Below, one piece after another: positions 49,570 to 61,065 of a stretch of DNA of 64,000 bases. Origin of the DNA: Sisyra terminalis. Its lineage: Eukaryota; Arthropoda; Insecta; Neuroptera; Sisyridae. Both the position numbers and the translations under genes were made by a program. Under the pieces are notes generated by a model. It ran no database searches. It had not been told where the DNA came from and worked only from the letters and a program-made list of their open reading frames with translations. The stretch's first letter is position 1; every line of letters begins with the position of its first letter. The stretch covers positions 1,116,001-1,180,000 of the forward strand of contig OY292274.1 of NCBI GenBank assembly GCA_958496175.1, written 5' to 3'.

Positions 49570-49885
49570 GTATTTTTTTCGACCAAAATCGGGGGTCCAA
49601 ATCGAACCATTTTTTCCGTATCGAAAATGATAGTACCGGACCTTGTATTACCAGCGCTGGCGTCGTTTTATCTTACGTTGGTAAGAGAAACAAAGTGATA
49701 GAGAACAACACCAATTATTTCTGTTATCACGCTTTCAGTTATAAACTTCGTATCGGTTCATTTCTCCTACCAACGGAAGATAAAACGACACCAGCGCTAG
49801 TAGTGAGAGGTGGAGTATTACCATTTTCGATACAGAAAAAGTGGTTCGCTTCGGGCCCCCGGGCTCGTTCGAAAAAACTTATAGA
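49570..49885. mobile_element. Inverted-repeat MITE, about 300 bp
   Basis: Arms near 49570-49698 and 49758-49885 are complementary: CCAGCGCTGGCGTCGTTTTATC pairs with GATAAAACGACACCAGCGCT (shown in parts), and ATCGAACCATTTTTTCCGTA pairs with TACAGAAAAAGTGGTTCG. The loop is about 60 bp. Two overlapping open frames across it are by-products of the repeat. Confidence 0.75.
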
Positions 49886-50686
49886 TATTACCGTTATTGA
49901 TAACTATGTATAATATAATATCTATGTGTAACTAACTTTAATGTTACAAATTTGTCGTGTTACTTAACGTATTAATTCCATGGTATTTAAGGAAAGATTT
50001 TTTTTTTTAAAATTGAGTTATTTGCTACTTATTCCTAATATATTTTCTCATTTTGTGACAAAATCTTACGTGATGGAAGGAAATAGATTTCATATTTGAA
50101 AGCGCAAAAAATTACATTGAAATGACTTGTTACAGTTAAAACAATTTTTAAAAAGTATTTTTTGCAGGCCTGTGTAATCATTCGGAAAATTTTTGGGTAT
50201 CATTAGGTTTTGTTTGTTGAAAATTCTTATTTTTGAAATTATTCCCCCCCCCCCCATTTTTTCTGGGACACGTGGAAAATGGCCGTAAAAATGTTTTAGA
50301 CACGACATAACTTAAAAACATTGGGAAACACTGGTTGAGATTATTCTTTTGTGGAATAAATAAATTTGTTTTTATCAGAATAACTATTTTTATAAGTCGA
50401 TAATAACAAATATTGTATTGATTAAGTGCATTTGTGTGTTTTTATCATTGAGCAATCATTTAATTGCTTTTGCGTTCAAAGTGCACCTTGCGGAAGTTGT
50501 TATGGTTGGTTCATTTTTTTTTTCATTTGTTTTTATAAACACCGCTCTTCTTATATATACTTTCGTCTAATAACAAATGCAACTAAATTATATGGCTTTT
50601 TTAAACTTTTCCATATGTTATAGATGATATCAAATTAATACGTAAATAAATGTTATAAGTAATTAAAAATATTTGGTAGTAATAAG

Positions 50687-50843
50687 GCAAGGTTTGTAAA
50701 TTACACAGGTTGCTCCATTAGAAAAAAAAAATGACGTCATACGAAGAATTTTGAAATTGAATCAGTCTGAAGATATGTACGAATTTCTTCTGGATACGTC
50801 ACGTAGCCACCATGAGGCCACCTGTGTATTTTATAAACCTTGG
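50687..50843. repeat. 157-bp inverted-ended element, possible MITE
   Basis: Ends CAAGGTTTGTAAATTACACA and TGTGTATTTTATAAACCTTG are inverted matches of about 24 bp. The flanks GTAATAAG and GTAATAAA suggest a near-perfect 8-bp duplication. It contains a TGACGTCA site. Confidence 0.6.
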
Positions 50844-52265
50844 TAATAAAGAACAAATAAAACTATAACACTACTCATGTATCCTGAAAGACAATAAAGA
50901 CATTTATAAAAAAAAAATTTGCAACTAACTTCAACTTGCCTATTTGGTTGTTGAATTTGAGTTTTATTTTCAAATGAAAGTTGTACAGTGGTGAAGAATA
51001 ATGTAGAAGAATGTAACTCATAAAAAGTTTAACTTGTTAGTATAAAATGAAGACGACGACGACAACGATGATGTTATTGCAGTCTGGTGGGGTTTTACAC
51101 ACGGCTGCTCTACAAGGCATTGCGGCTTCATATGCTCTTAGTTGTTTCGTTTATTTTGTCGTATTTTGTGATTTGAACGTTGTTTTTATTGATAACACAT
51201 TTTTGCAACAATTAAATAGGAAATAGACTAGGTGAAGTTGTTTGTTATTTTGTAATTTCTTAAGTGGAGTTTGAACAATGGGTCAGTAGGGAATAACTTT
51301 TGTTGGGTAGTGTTGATTTTGGTTTGTGTTTTTGGAGCTTTATAGTTGCCATAGTTACTATGTTTTTAACGATTGTTTGTTGTTGACTTTTTGTTCTCCG
51401 TTGCTGTGGTAACGTAACTTAATTCAAGGGTGGCTTGATTTGTAGTTTCTCTAGTGTTAGCAGAAAAGAGTTTTTGAGAAAGTTTTTAAGTGGGTTTTCC
51501 GCATTCTGTGGGTGCGATGAAGTAATTAGCGATTTAGTGGCGATGGCGTTGAAAAGGGTATGTAACGTATTGCTTCCGTACTATTGGAAAATCGAGAAAC
51601 GGTTAGCTACTTACCCCGTTATTAGTACTGACCATTGAAACGGACGAGACCAAATCGGATGCTGCTTTGTTGGACTATCCGCTATCTTTTCGTAACGGTT
51701 ATTTTTTTTTTTTCAATTTGAACATCTCAAGAGATCTCGCACGCGGTTTTCTTTCTCTTCATTTGAAAAGATGAGGAAAATTGATCGATTGTGTCGTGCA
51801 TAGATGTGGATGATTTGAATGAACCGTCCCCAATAGTACAGTCGAGAGTTTCTTATTGGCCTACTAAAACGCTTTCGGTTCTCGTTGATAATAGAGACAA
51901 TTTCGAAGGCGGTTCAAGAGATTTGAAAAAAAAAAAAACAAACGTTAAGTGCCGTTTGATGGCCCCGTTACTATTCAATTTTCTCGTCGAGTAAATGAGG
52001 TTTAATCGAGACAAAATTAGATGACACTTAGAAAGAAATAATAATCTTTTTCACCTTGATATTTTCATGAAAATATTACTTTATAATATCCATGATTTTT
52101 TTAATTATTCCGTCTGACCAACGAATAACTAAGACCTTGACAATTTCAATAAGGTTTACATGAAACGTAATTCGAAGCGGAATTCCGTTCATTAAACACA
52201 TTCAAACCAAAAAAAAAATTGTTCGATACCAATTGAAAGTTGACTCGTTTTACTGTTACCCGACA
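50844..52265 (+). promoter_or_regulatory. Probable promoter and 5' leader of the 52.3-kb gene
   Basis: Compared with the surrounding DNA this stretch is richer in CG dinucleotides and poor in repeats. It contains a GAC/GAT microsatellite-like run (51052-51072) and several short frames with donor-like ends (for example AAAAGGGTATGT at 51552). A 5' UTR exon may lie here. Assigned only from position and composition. Confidence 0.35.
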
Positions 52266-55200
52266 ATGCCTAATTGGAGAGATTTGATTTTACCGGAAAA
52301 TGAAGATCGCGATTTATTTGCAAATCCAATTTTACCAGAAGAAAACGTTACAATTGTTTCGTCAACGCTAAGTGATGATCGAAAGGATACGTTTTTCGAT
52401 GATTGCAGTGAGTGCAGTGACATATGTGGTACCAGTGCTGAATTTGAACCATTTTCGGATGATATTGATGATTGCATCTGTGGTTGCAATAGTGACACAA
52501 GAAATGATTTTTCAAGTAGCGATGATGAAAATGTCCGTTCTACTTCCAGTATGGATGGACTTGATTGGAGCATGTTTGAACCCGCTTTAGTCCCGAAGCC
52601 GAGAAATAAAAATCAATTTACGCTAGCTGCTGATTTATGGATGTTAATTCAGGGTGAGAACACGTATTAATGAACACAAAAGCTTTAACAAACTTAATCT
52701 TTAACCTTGATTTACACAAAACAATACCTCAAGAAGTTGACCAATTTTACTTACTATTTTCAACGATTCAATTCTAAATATACTTTACTAATCTTTAGTG
52801 TCCGACCGAAACTAGCTTTTACGGCCGAAACCGAGTTTCGGCCGGAATCGAAACTTCCATATAAGGTCATGTTTTCGTAGAAAAAAAAGTTAATAATAAC
52901 TAGCCAGTCTTTATTTTTAAATTCTATAAGTAGACATTAAACATCTAGTCCCTAATATTTGATCTAATCATTAACATAACGTATTATTTTCATTACTTAT
53001 TTCAAATAAATTATTTATGCTGGAATAAGGGGTTGATTTGAAAGAAATGCACCTAATATTTCTTCGTAATATTAGTTACGAATAACTTAAGATAATTAAA
53101 AAAAAGTTACGAAACAAAATTATTTTTTATCTAATATGTTTAGGTAGGGGAGACTGGGTACAAAAGTAACGGCGGGTCGAAAGTAACAAATGCTTTCTAG
53201 ATTTATCCAATGGGCGAACATCGTTGTGCTGCTATCAGATGATAGCCAAGAGCACCCCCCTCAATCGCATTAAGTCGACGCGTGCGCAGTGCGTTGTTAG
53301 GTTATATAATAGGACGTAATGTGTTTTAACGAGCCAAAAGTAAATTTTTCGACGTTTTCTTATTTATTGTTTACATAGTCGTAAAAAGATCATAGTAATC
53401 CGAATGTTTGCATATCCATTCTTGATTGGATAAATTGTACATTGTTTAAATTCATTTTTGTCTAGCACGATCCGTTTTAAGGTTATGTTACACGTTTTAT
53501 TAAAAATGAGAATGGGGACAAAAGTAACATAGCCCTCTAGGGTACAAAAGTACTGTGTTACTTTTGTCCTCGCAATGATTTTAGTACTAACATCATATTT
53601 TTATGGATATCTACTTCAATAGAATGGTTTTCGATACATTTCAGTGTCGGTAGTTCTTCATGCAGTAGTTCTTATGCGTTGTCGCGGCATTCTATTCATT
53701 CACTTCCTTAAAATATATATTTTTTGAGTATTTAAAATGCTGAATTTGGTTTATATCATTAACATAAAGTCTTTAAATAGGTAATTTGTTGATTTAACTT
53801 GTACTATTGTTTTCCTTAGCAACCCTTAGCAATCGTGTTACTTTCGACCCACAACGTGCTACTTTAACAACTGACAATTTTTTTTTACTCTATGTTATTC
53901 ATATAAAACACACGATAATTTAATAAATCAAGTTACTATTGTGAAGAACATAAACTAAATTTACATGTGGTTATATTCACTTAACGGCAATAATAACATC
54001 CAGCCAGAAATCAAGGTAAAAGTACAAATTGTTACTTCTGCACCCGGTCTCCCCTACACAAAATAAAAAGTACTCCTTCTTATATCTTAAAAATAAAATA
54101 ACTTTTTATTTTAACTTTGATCAGTTTCCATATTAAACAAAATTTTAATTAACTGATAGTTATCAATATTCACAATTAAAGAATCAAATAATATCGGAAA
54201 AAAAAATTTTTAACATTTTTATCTCACGAATTAAGTTTCGGTTTCGGTCGTAGTTTCGGCTTGAAGACAGCCGAAACCGAAAATGGGAATGAAACGAATG
54301 AACGAAATTGGGAAAAAACAGACACGTGTGAAGTTTGGTTTAATTTAAATAATCAGGCATATTCTCAAAATAGCCCTAGTAAAAGACCGGACAATTGGTT
54401 TGGTTTTCAAGGAGAAAGGAGGAAAAGAGGAATTTCGGAAAATAGAAAAAGAAAAACATATAATTCAATTAAACTCGGACCAATCGTTTTTTTAAGCCAT
54501 AAGAGATTACGAAGCCCCAAAAATTAATTGTTATCTAATAATTGAGCTTGAACATTGGGAAGGTTTTAAAGGATTAAATTAGCGTTGGTGTCAAATTTAA
54601 ACGTTTTGCTCCAATGTTACTTTACTGTAGTATAATAAAAAATGTAGAAAAAGGATATGAAATTCAGGATACATTTTTAAATAAGAATTGATTATTGTGT
54701 TTTTATTCTTATTACTAAATCTTTTATATTAGTTTCTCGTTTTTGATGACGACAAATTTTGGAGGTGATAATTAACAAACTTTTAAATATCCAATCAGGT
54801 TTAAATTTTGTACATAGACTTGTACCATTTTACAATTTCATCCATTAAAATTTTAGTTAAAAGTTAGTTTAACTAACGATATTCCCGTGGATTAGATTGT
54901 TATTGCCCAATTTATTCGCGATTTAAAATAAAAACAAAGTAGAAATTGGAACGTTACCAGATATTGATGTCCCTAAAAAGGACATGAGTCGATTTTATTG
55001 TACTTGCAGTGGATTTTGATTGAATTTTCGTGAACAAATTGGACGATAATGGTTCTGATTCACGCTAACGTGTCTGATCCACGGGGATACCTAACTAACC
55101 TGTAAAAACTACAAATGTTATGTTTAATCTTCTAGAGAATCTCAACTGTTTTGAAAATAGAAAAAGATCTTATTAAATAAAATGCGATATAGAGTTAAAT

Positions 55201-56759
55201 TTAAACGATTTAGAATGAAAACTTTGTTTTATTGGGTTACTTTCTTAAATCCTTAAGTTCATAAAATAATAGACCAAATCGAATTGGAGAACCAAGTCGC
55301 GATTTTTTCTAATTTTTTATTATAAGCCAGGATATTTTGGGTAATAAGAGTATATGTTTGTATTTAACCCCTACTTAAATACAATTTTATTGATATATTT
55401 TTCCAGCCCTCTTCGTCTGATAATTCGGAATAATCCAACCAATTCCAATATCATGGACGGGAAAAAGATTCGAAATCAATGTATCTTCTTAAATATCAAA
55501 GCTGTTCAGACTTCTTAAAATTAAAATACTTCAAACTTTAGTTTCTTTTTCAATTTGATTCACAAATATGTTCAAGAATTTTGCAGCTGTCGTTATTTCC
55601 TGTATCTCCTTCACTATTCATTCTGCCTTTTTTGTAGTCAAGTGTATTGTAGTTGTATTCCTTATCCTTTCTAAGAATCGTATTTCTTTAGGTACTATTT
55701 TACATTTTGTTTGAAAGATTGGAATATTGCAGATTATGTTTTGTTGACAAACCGTCTACAGTTATCTCCGATTAAACAATATTGACATAGGTACCTACTA
55801 TTCGCTTAGAAGATATAGATGCTTTAAAAACATACAATTTATTTATTTATTTTCTACAAAAGTAAAAGTTGTAATGATTGATTATGAAATACATCAACTT
55901 AATTAAAGTATTTTTTTTCTTTGATTTGTAGCGCAAATCACGTTTGAATTCCATTTGAAAAAATCAGGAACTGAAAAAAATTCTTTTTCACGATTTGGTT
56001 TTGCACTTTCTAACGAGATTTTCCACATTGCAGCAATGTTGATAATTCAATTTGATAATGCTAAAGAATCTTACTATTGATTTTTTCCATTAAAAATATT
56101 ATAGACACTTGCTTGTTTCGATAAAAGAGATAAACATTTGGATTAAAAACATTTTTTTTTTTTGTGGGGTTTTTAATAATAAGTTTATGAATATGAATTA
56201 TGCATTATTCATTGTATTCTATCTTCACTTTCTCTACAATAAAAAAATTCAATTAATAATAGTAAAAGTATTTTGCATTTATTAATAAATAATTCACGAT
56301 GACGTATTTCCGCTACAATTGTAGGTAGAATTAGCGTCAAGATCATATCTTTATCGTCGTTGATTTTTTGTATGTGGAAAATTGTTGATTTCAAATGACT
56401 TAAGGTCATTAATGGTCCATTTCACCAATGAAATTATCTAGCGCATATAGTCATATAGTACTAGTAATGTAGAGAAGCAATAGTGAGTTCTAGTGACCCA
56501 AAAAGTGACGAAAAACCTGTTCTCAAGTTCAATTTAAATATTTTATTATCGTAAACACGTTAACCTTAACATCCGTTATATGCGGTTCGATTGGACTTCA
56601 GCTGTGTCCATTTATTAAATGTTATCGTTTTTTGCAGATAAAGCCAACATAAATGCAAGTCGTAAAAGAAATTCGGCAGAGCCTACGTGGGAACCCCATT
56701 TCTGTGTTTTACTACAAGACGAACAAACTTTAACGGCTTACAAGAGCGAGGAGTTATCT
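52266..56759 (+). CDS. Unidentified gene, first two coding exons (acidic N terminus, PH-like start)
   Basis: Exon 1 is 52266-52653 and exon 2 is 56638-56759; the joint preserves frame (phase 1). The gene continues past the window, as exon 2 ends at a good donor (TCTGTAAGTG) and no later exon is visible. The start MPNWRDLILPENEDRDLF is chosen because an in-frame TGA lies at 52161 and no other ATG follows it. Residues 1-110 are acidic and Ser/Asp/Cys rich (CSECSDICG, CICGCNSD), probably disordered. Then comes the conserved-looking NKNQFTLAADLWMLIQ and, in exon 2, EPTWEPHFCVLLQDEQTLTA, which has the pattern of the first strands of a PH domain. Function not recognised; a PH-containing signalling adaptor or exchange/activating factor is possible. 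Confidence 0.62.
52796..54281. mobile_element. hAT-type MITE family C, second copy, split by another element
   Basis: Starts TAGTGTCCGACCGAAAC and matches the 47876-48521 element in inverse orientation up to 53146, then resumes at 54055 and continues to a decayed right end near 54281 (GTTTCGGTTTCGGTCG, CCGAAACCGAAA). It lies in intron 1 of the 52.3-kb gene. The right terminal TAGTGTCC is lost. Confidence 0.83.
53147..54054. mobile_element. 908-bp TA-flanked element nested in MITE C
   Basis: Inverted ends GGGGAGACTGGGTACAAAAG and, from the right end, GGGGAGACCGGGTGCAGAAG, each next to TA. Comparison with the uninterrupted copy (GTTAAGGTACATAAAATAG around 48175) indicates an insertion at one TA. 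Inside, ACAAAAGTAAC and its inverse recur several times (about 53160, 53518, 53550 and 53835). No transposase frame is visible, so it is non-autonomous. Confidence 0.85.
54882..55087. mobile_element. MITE family D, copy 2 (206 bp, TA-flanked)
   Basis: Ends TTCCCGTGGATTAGA and, inverted, TCCCCGTGGATCAGACACG, each next to TA. The left half resembles the MITE A arm (TTCGCGATTTAAAATAAAAA, GTTACCAGATATTG); the right half matches the element at 39555-39690. Thus it looks like a composite. Confidence 0.68.
55088..56637. other. Remainder of intron 1 of the 52.3-kb gene
   Basis: AT-rich, with no conserved frame or clear repeat seen. It ends with the acceptor TTTTTTGCAG before exon 2. Confidence 0.5.
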
Positions 56760-59465
56760 GTAAGTGTTAATTTATAATAAGACTTTTATCGTTCGAATTT
56801 CAAATTGAACCTTAAATCAGTTCCACAATATTTAATTGGAAAGTGCCTCAATATCCTCAAGTGACATTCAAGTGCTCATTGAAAAAATTTGGTCATTGAC
56901 AAACAAATTGAACCGAATGACTAAATCCCATAATATTAAGATTACTATTAGATTTCTAATATTTTATGGTTTTCAGCCCAACCAAGTGGTAAGAAATTAG
57001 AATCAATAATGATTTGATATTCAGTAAAGACGCCAAAGAATTTTTCTTAATTCCTAATCATCCTTAGAAGAGTACCGCACTAGGCAAAGATGTATCCGCA
57101 AATAACTTTAGGACCGTATAGAAAAAAGTTACGATTACTTTTCCGACGTTAGCTTCACTGAAATGGCTTCGTAATGTGAAAAAATATATTATAGAATAAT
57201 TAAAATGAAGACATTTAAATACACGAGTACTCACGTTTATTAAAAATTAAATTCAGTCATTAAAAAGACGCTATAAGTAAAATGTAAATTACTTCTTCAA
57301 AATAATTAAATGTAAAAGAAATGTATTTATTTTTTAAAACAGTTGATTGTAATATTTTAAAATAAGTAAAATAATACAGTAAAATCATTAAACGTTGTAT
57401 TTTTCTCTCGAAATTATATGAGTAAATCTCATCAAATTTCGAAATTAGGTAGAAAAATATTTTTAAAAATTTGACTTTATTTTTGTCAATTTTGTAGTAT
57501 TTGTGTAACTAGATTTTACCAATATAGTGGTCCCTGGAATAAACTTATTTTAGACCAATTAATAGGTGAACCGGAAAAGAATGTCGTTTTTTCAATATAC
57601 AATTAAAACCCAAAATTTTGTTACAACTATTGATTTTAAATCAATGATATAATCAGCCTTAATAGTATCAACGTTTTGACATCTAGTGTGCAAATTTTCA
57701 ATGCCATATTAGTAAAAATCAATTGATTAGCAAGGAAAATATAAAAAAAAGCTTTTTGAACTTCACTTAAGCTTTCAATTTTTACCACTTAATAAATGTG
57801 GTAGCGATTTAAGTAAATAGAAATCCAATGAAATAACTTTGATCGATAATTAATTAATTAGTTAGTTCCTCCATAATTAATTAGTTCTTTCCAAGGCTTT
57901 TCTTCTGCAGAGGGGTCCTGGAATTACCGTGTTGCAGCATAGAATTTTATCTATTAATAGTTTTTGGACACTTTTGGGTATTTAGCCGATCGATTAAGAT
58001 TGATTGAGATTATTTGATAGCTCTTCGACATTCTGGCATACATTTGGTACCATTTCCCCCCTTATATTTTTATTGGTTTAAATTTTTGTCATATTTCGTT
58101 GGTACTAGTTGGAGAAACGAAAATTATCGAATTTGAACTTAAAAAAACTCATTTGGCATTAATGAACATCTAATACACTTAGATAAACATTGAAAATGTT
58201 TTTAGTAACAACTTTGCGTTGCTATGCTGTGAAACTCGAAGAGCATACAATACCGAATTTGTATTCTTTCGGGTTTTTGGTCCTACCATTTTAATATGAA
58301 TTTCGGAAAAAAAATATAAGTTTTACTAAGTTGATAAATTACTTTAATCATAAAATGTCTTATGTACCACTTTGAAATAACTTATAAGCAGATAAATGGT
58401 AATTGAATGACTATTGGTTTAAAAACGACCTTCTTTTCCAGTACACCTAATATAAGGATGATTTATAGAATGGTTTTTATAGGCCATATCCAATATTTTT
58501 AGAAAGGGAGCAAAAAGTTTAGGCCTTAACAGTATTACTTTTACGTTTATATATTACTCCTCTGTAAAGTGTTATTTGTTGTTCAGCCCCATCAAAAAGT
58601 ACTATTTGTACCTCTACATTGTACTTAAGGCAATAATTTTCACTAGTCAATATGAATGATGTTTTCATCTTTAAGCAGGAAAAAACGGTGAATTTTAGAA
58701 TTAAATAAGTATAGAAATAAAAAAGGTCAAGTTTGACTAGTTTAAAAGCCATTACCTAATTTATCGTCTTTCCCTCGTTTCAGTTTGAAATGAGGGAATG
58801 ACGAAATGAGGTATAACGTAAAAAAATCTTGATTCATAAACTTTTGTTACCTCTGAATATTTGTTTTTTTTTACTATATGTAACAACCTACTTTACTGTA
58901 AGATTATTATTGCGTTATAGTACATAGGTGCCTCTATTTTTCTTCAATGTAGGGAATGACGACTGAAAATGTAATCTTGGAAAAATTTTCATATTTTTTT
59001 TTGGCTGATACTTTAACACGTGCCAGATGACTTAAATATGTGAAATAATTGATAGTAATGTCAACAATCAAAAATCAATGAGAGGTTTACAGATGCATTT
59101 ATATATCGGCTGTTAGTATTTTAATTACATTTTTTTTTAATTTTTAAATCGCCATATTTAATATTGTAAGAAAAATTTCTTTAATTCGAAAAAAAATATC
59201 AAAAAATACGAATTTCAATAACGACAATTCTTTAGAAGCGTATAATTTGGCAAATAATCATCATTCGAAAAAAATATTTTGTGTCCACATTCATACTTAC
59301 TAGAAGTATAATAATGCCGAATATGAACAAATTTCAAAACGCCACTTTTTTTTCGCTGTCCGTTTCACGTGGAATGCCCCATATATTAGGTTACAATGTC
59401 TTCATCTGCGAACTATGCCAATAACAAGTATTCCATTGCTCCTCAAGCTCATTTCCCATTGTGCC
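56760..59465. other. Probable intron of the 52.3-kb gene, nothing recognised
   Basis: Follows the donor at 56760. Open frames such as the one at 58519-58752 on the minus strand have no recognisable content. Confidence 0.4.
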
Positions 59466-59692
59466 ACAGGGGGTGGGGCAGAATGGAAAATTTCCATTTG
59501 TTTTTAAAACCTAAATTTTTAATATTAATTATTAATTTAAATCAATAAAACCTTTTTTTTATTTGTAGAGAATGAATTAAATAAATATTTAAATTACAAA
59601 ACAATGAGATTGTTTCTTTAAACCTCTCGTAAATTGTAATTAAAGTTTAGATACCCCGTTCCGCCCCAGATTCCCCTATTAAATTAATACAA
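59466..59692. mobile_element. MITE family E, copy 1
   Basis: Left part CAGGGGGTGGGGCAGAATGG and right end CCCCGTTCCGCCCCAGATTC are roughly inverted. The body from AATTTTTAATATTAATTATT through ACAATGAGATTGTTTCTTTA matches 63475-63658 in direct orientation. The termini resemble those of the 53147-54054 element (GGGGANNCTGGG). Confidence 0.65.
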
Positions 59693-61065
59693 GTAGTAGA
59701 GAAGCTGCATATATCTGTCCAAATTACCGATTTTTCACTTTTTTCCAAAAAATGGATCTAATCCACTTTCCAACATAACTGCTTAAATTATGCCAATTTA
59801 TAATACAAATCGCTGAATAATTTACTGATTTATTCCGAGTAGAATAGATAAAAGAGTTATGTACGTCATCAAAAAAATTATAAACGGTTAAGTTTTTAAA
59901 ATTATCAATCTTTTCAGTTTACTGTCTTTGAAATTTTATAAATATTTACTTTTTTTTAGATAACCAATTAATATTACAATGCTTGAAAAAAATATTTATT
60001 TTGTTTCGTTATAATTGATTCCGTACGATTTAATTTAATTAACTTTTGAAACCATAAAATACCTTAAAAAAGTGTTCCAATGCAAAGAGGCCTTTTTTCA
60101 TAACATGAAAGTCAATTTGATATTCGAACAATTGTAAATGTAAATTTTAATGGTAAGTATTAACATTTAATTTTAATAATTTCTACAATAACGCAATAAT
60201 TTTCCAACATGCAGATCTTCTCAGGATATATTTGATATCGGGTAAGCTATTTATTTTTAATGTGTATAATTGCTGTTGAATGTGACCATAAGGCAAGATC
60301 TAATTGCTTTTAATTTGTTCTTAATTGGACTTATTATATCTGGGACATGGTGGCTCTGAGGTCTTTTCAATCTTAATGTTTACATAACAAAAGTCCAAGT
60401 CTAAACTCATTGGGTCTTCTTCCGATGACATCAGCCTGGTTATAGACTTTGGTCGGACTCAAGTCTTTAATTCCAATTAATTCTGGTGGTTATTCAATTT
60501 CCAAGGAATTTATTCACCCTCGCCTCAAATATAAGATGAGAGTGAGAAACTGACATATGGGTTCACATGTTATTTAGTTTATGTTATTGTATAATACATA
60601 TGGATGTAATTCATATGTTCAGTGTTTTTAAATCGGGTTTGTTTAATCTACAATTTTTATCGTTGACTTTGTAATTTTATCGCGTTCAATATTCTACAAT
60701 GAAAAATATATGAAATATTTATCAATTTATACAATTGATGGAGTCGTTAAAGAAAATGGAAAGTTTTACATTTTTTTCTTTCTATAAACCTATTTTTATT
60801 GAAAAAGGAACCCACATTTTATGAATTAAAATTTATTTACCATCACTTCTTAATATAAATACATTTCTTTCAGCCATTTTAGAATTCTTAATATTCCATT
60901 AAATTAAGAAATAAAATACTCAAAACCGAAAAATATAACTCCACCTAATTCTCTTTTAACACAAATTTGATTTAACACGACTTAAAAAGAGAAAAATTTC
61001 ATAATATAATATAAATTATATTGTTTATACAGTATATAAAATATATTGTAGTCCAATTTATGAAG

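Noticed and set aside
49348..49913. Overlapping 116-codon plus-strand frames as a small gene
   Set aside because: They run across MITE B and an inverted-repeat element and have no domain; the open frames are by-products of the repeat arms.
52256..52573. A 105-codon minus-strand frame
   Set aside because: Antisense to exon 1 of the plus-strand gene, which has an upstream stop, a good ATG context and an in-frame splice to a conserved-looking exon.
54261..54527. An 88-codon plus-strand frame as an extra exon of the 52.3-kb gene
   Set aside because: It starts inside the decayed end of MITE C, has low-complexity content, and skipping it keeps the frame from 52653 to 56638.
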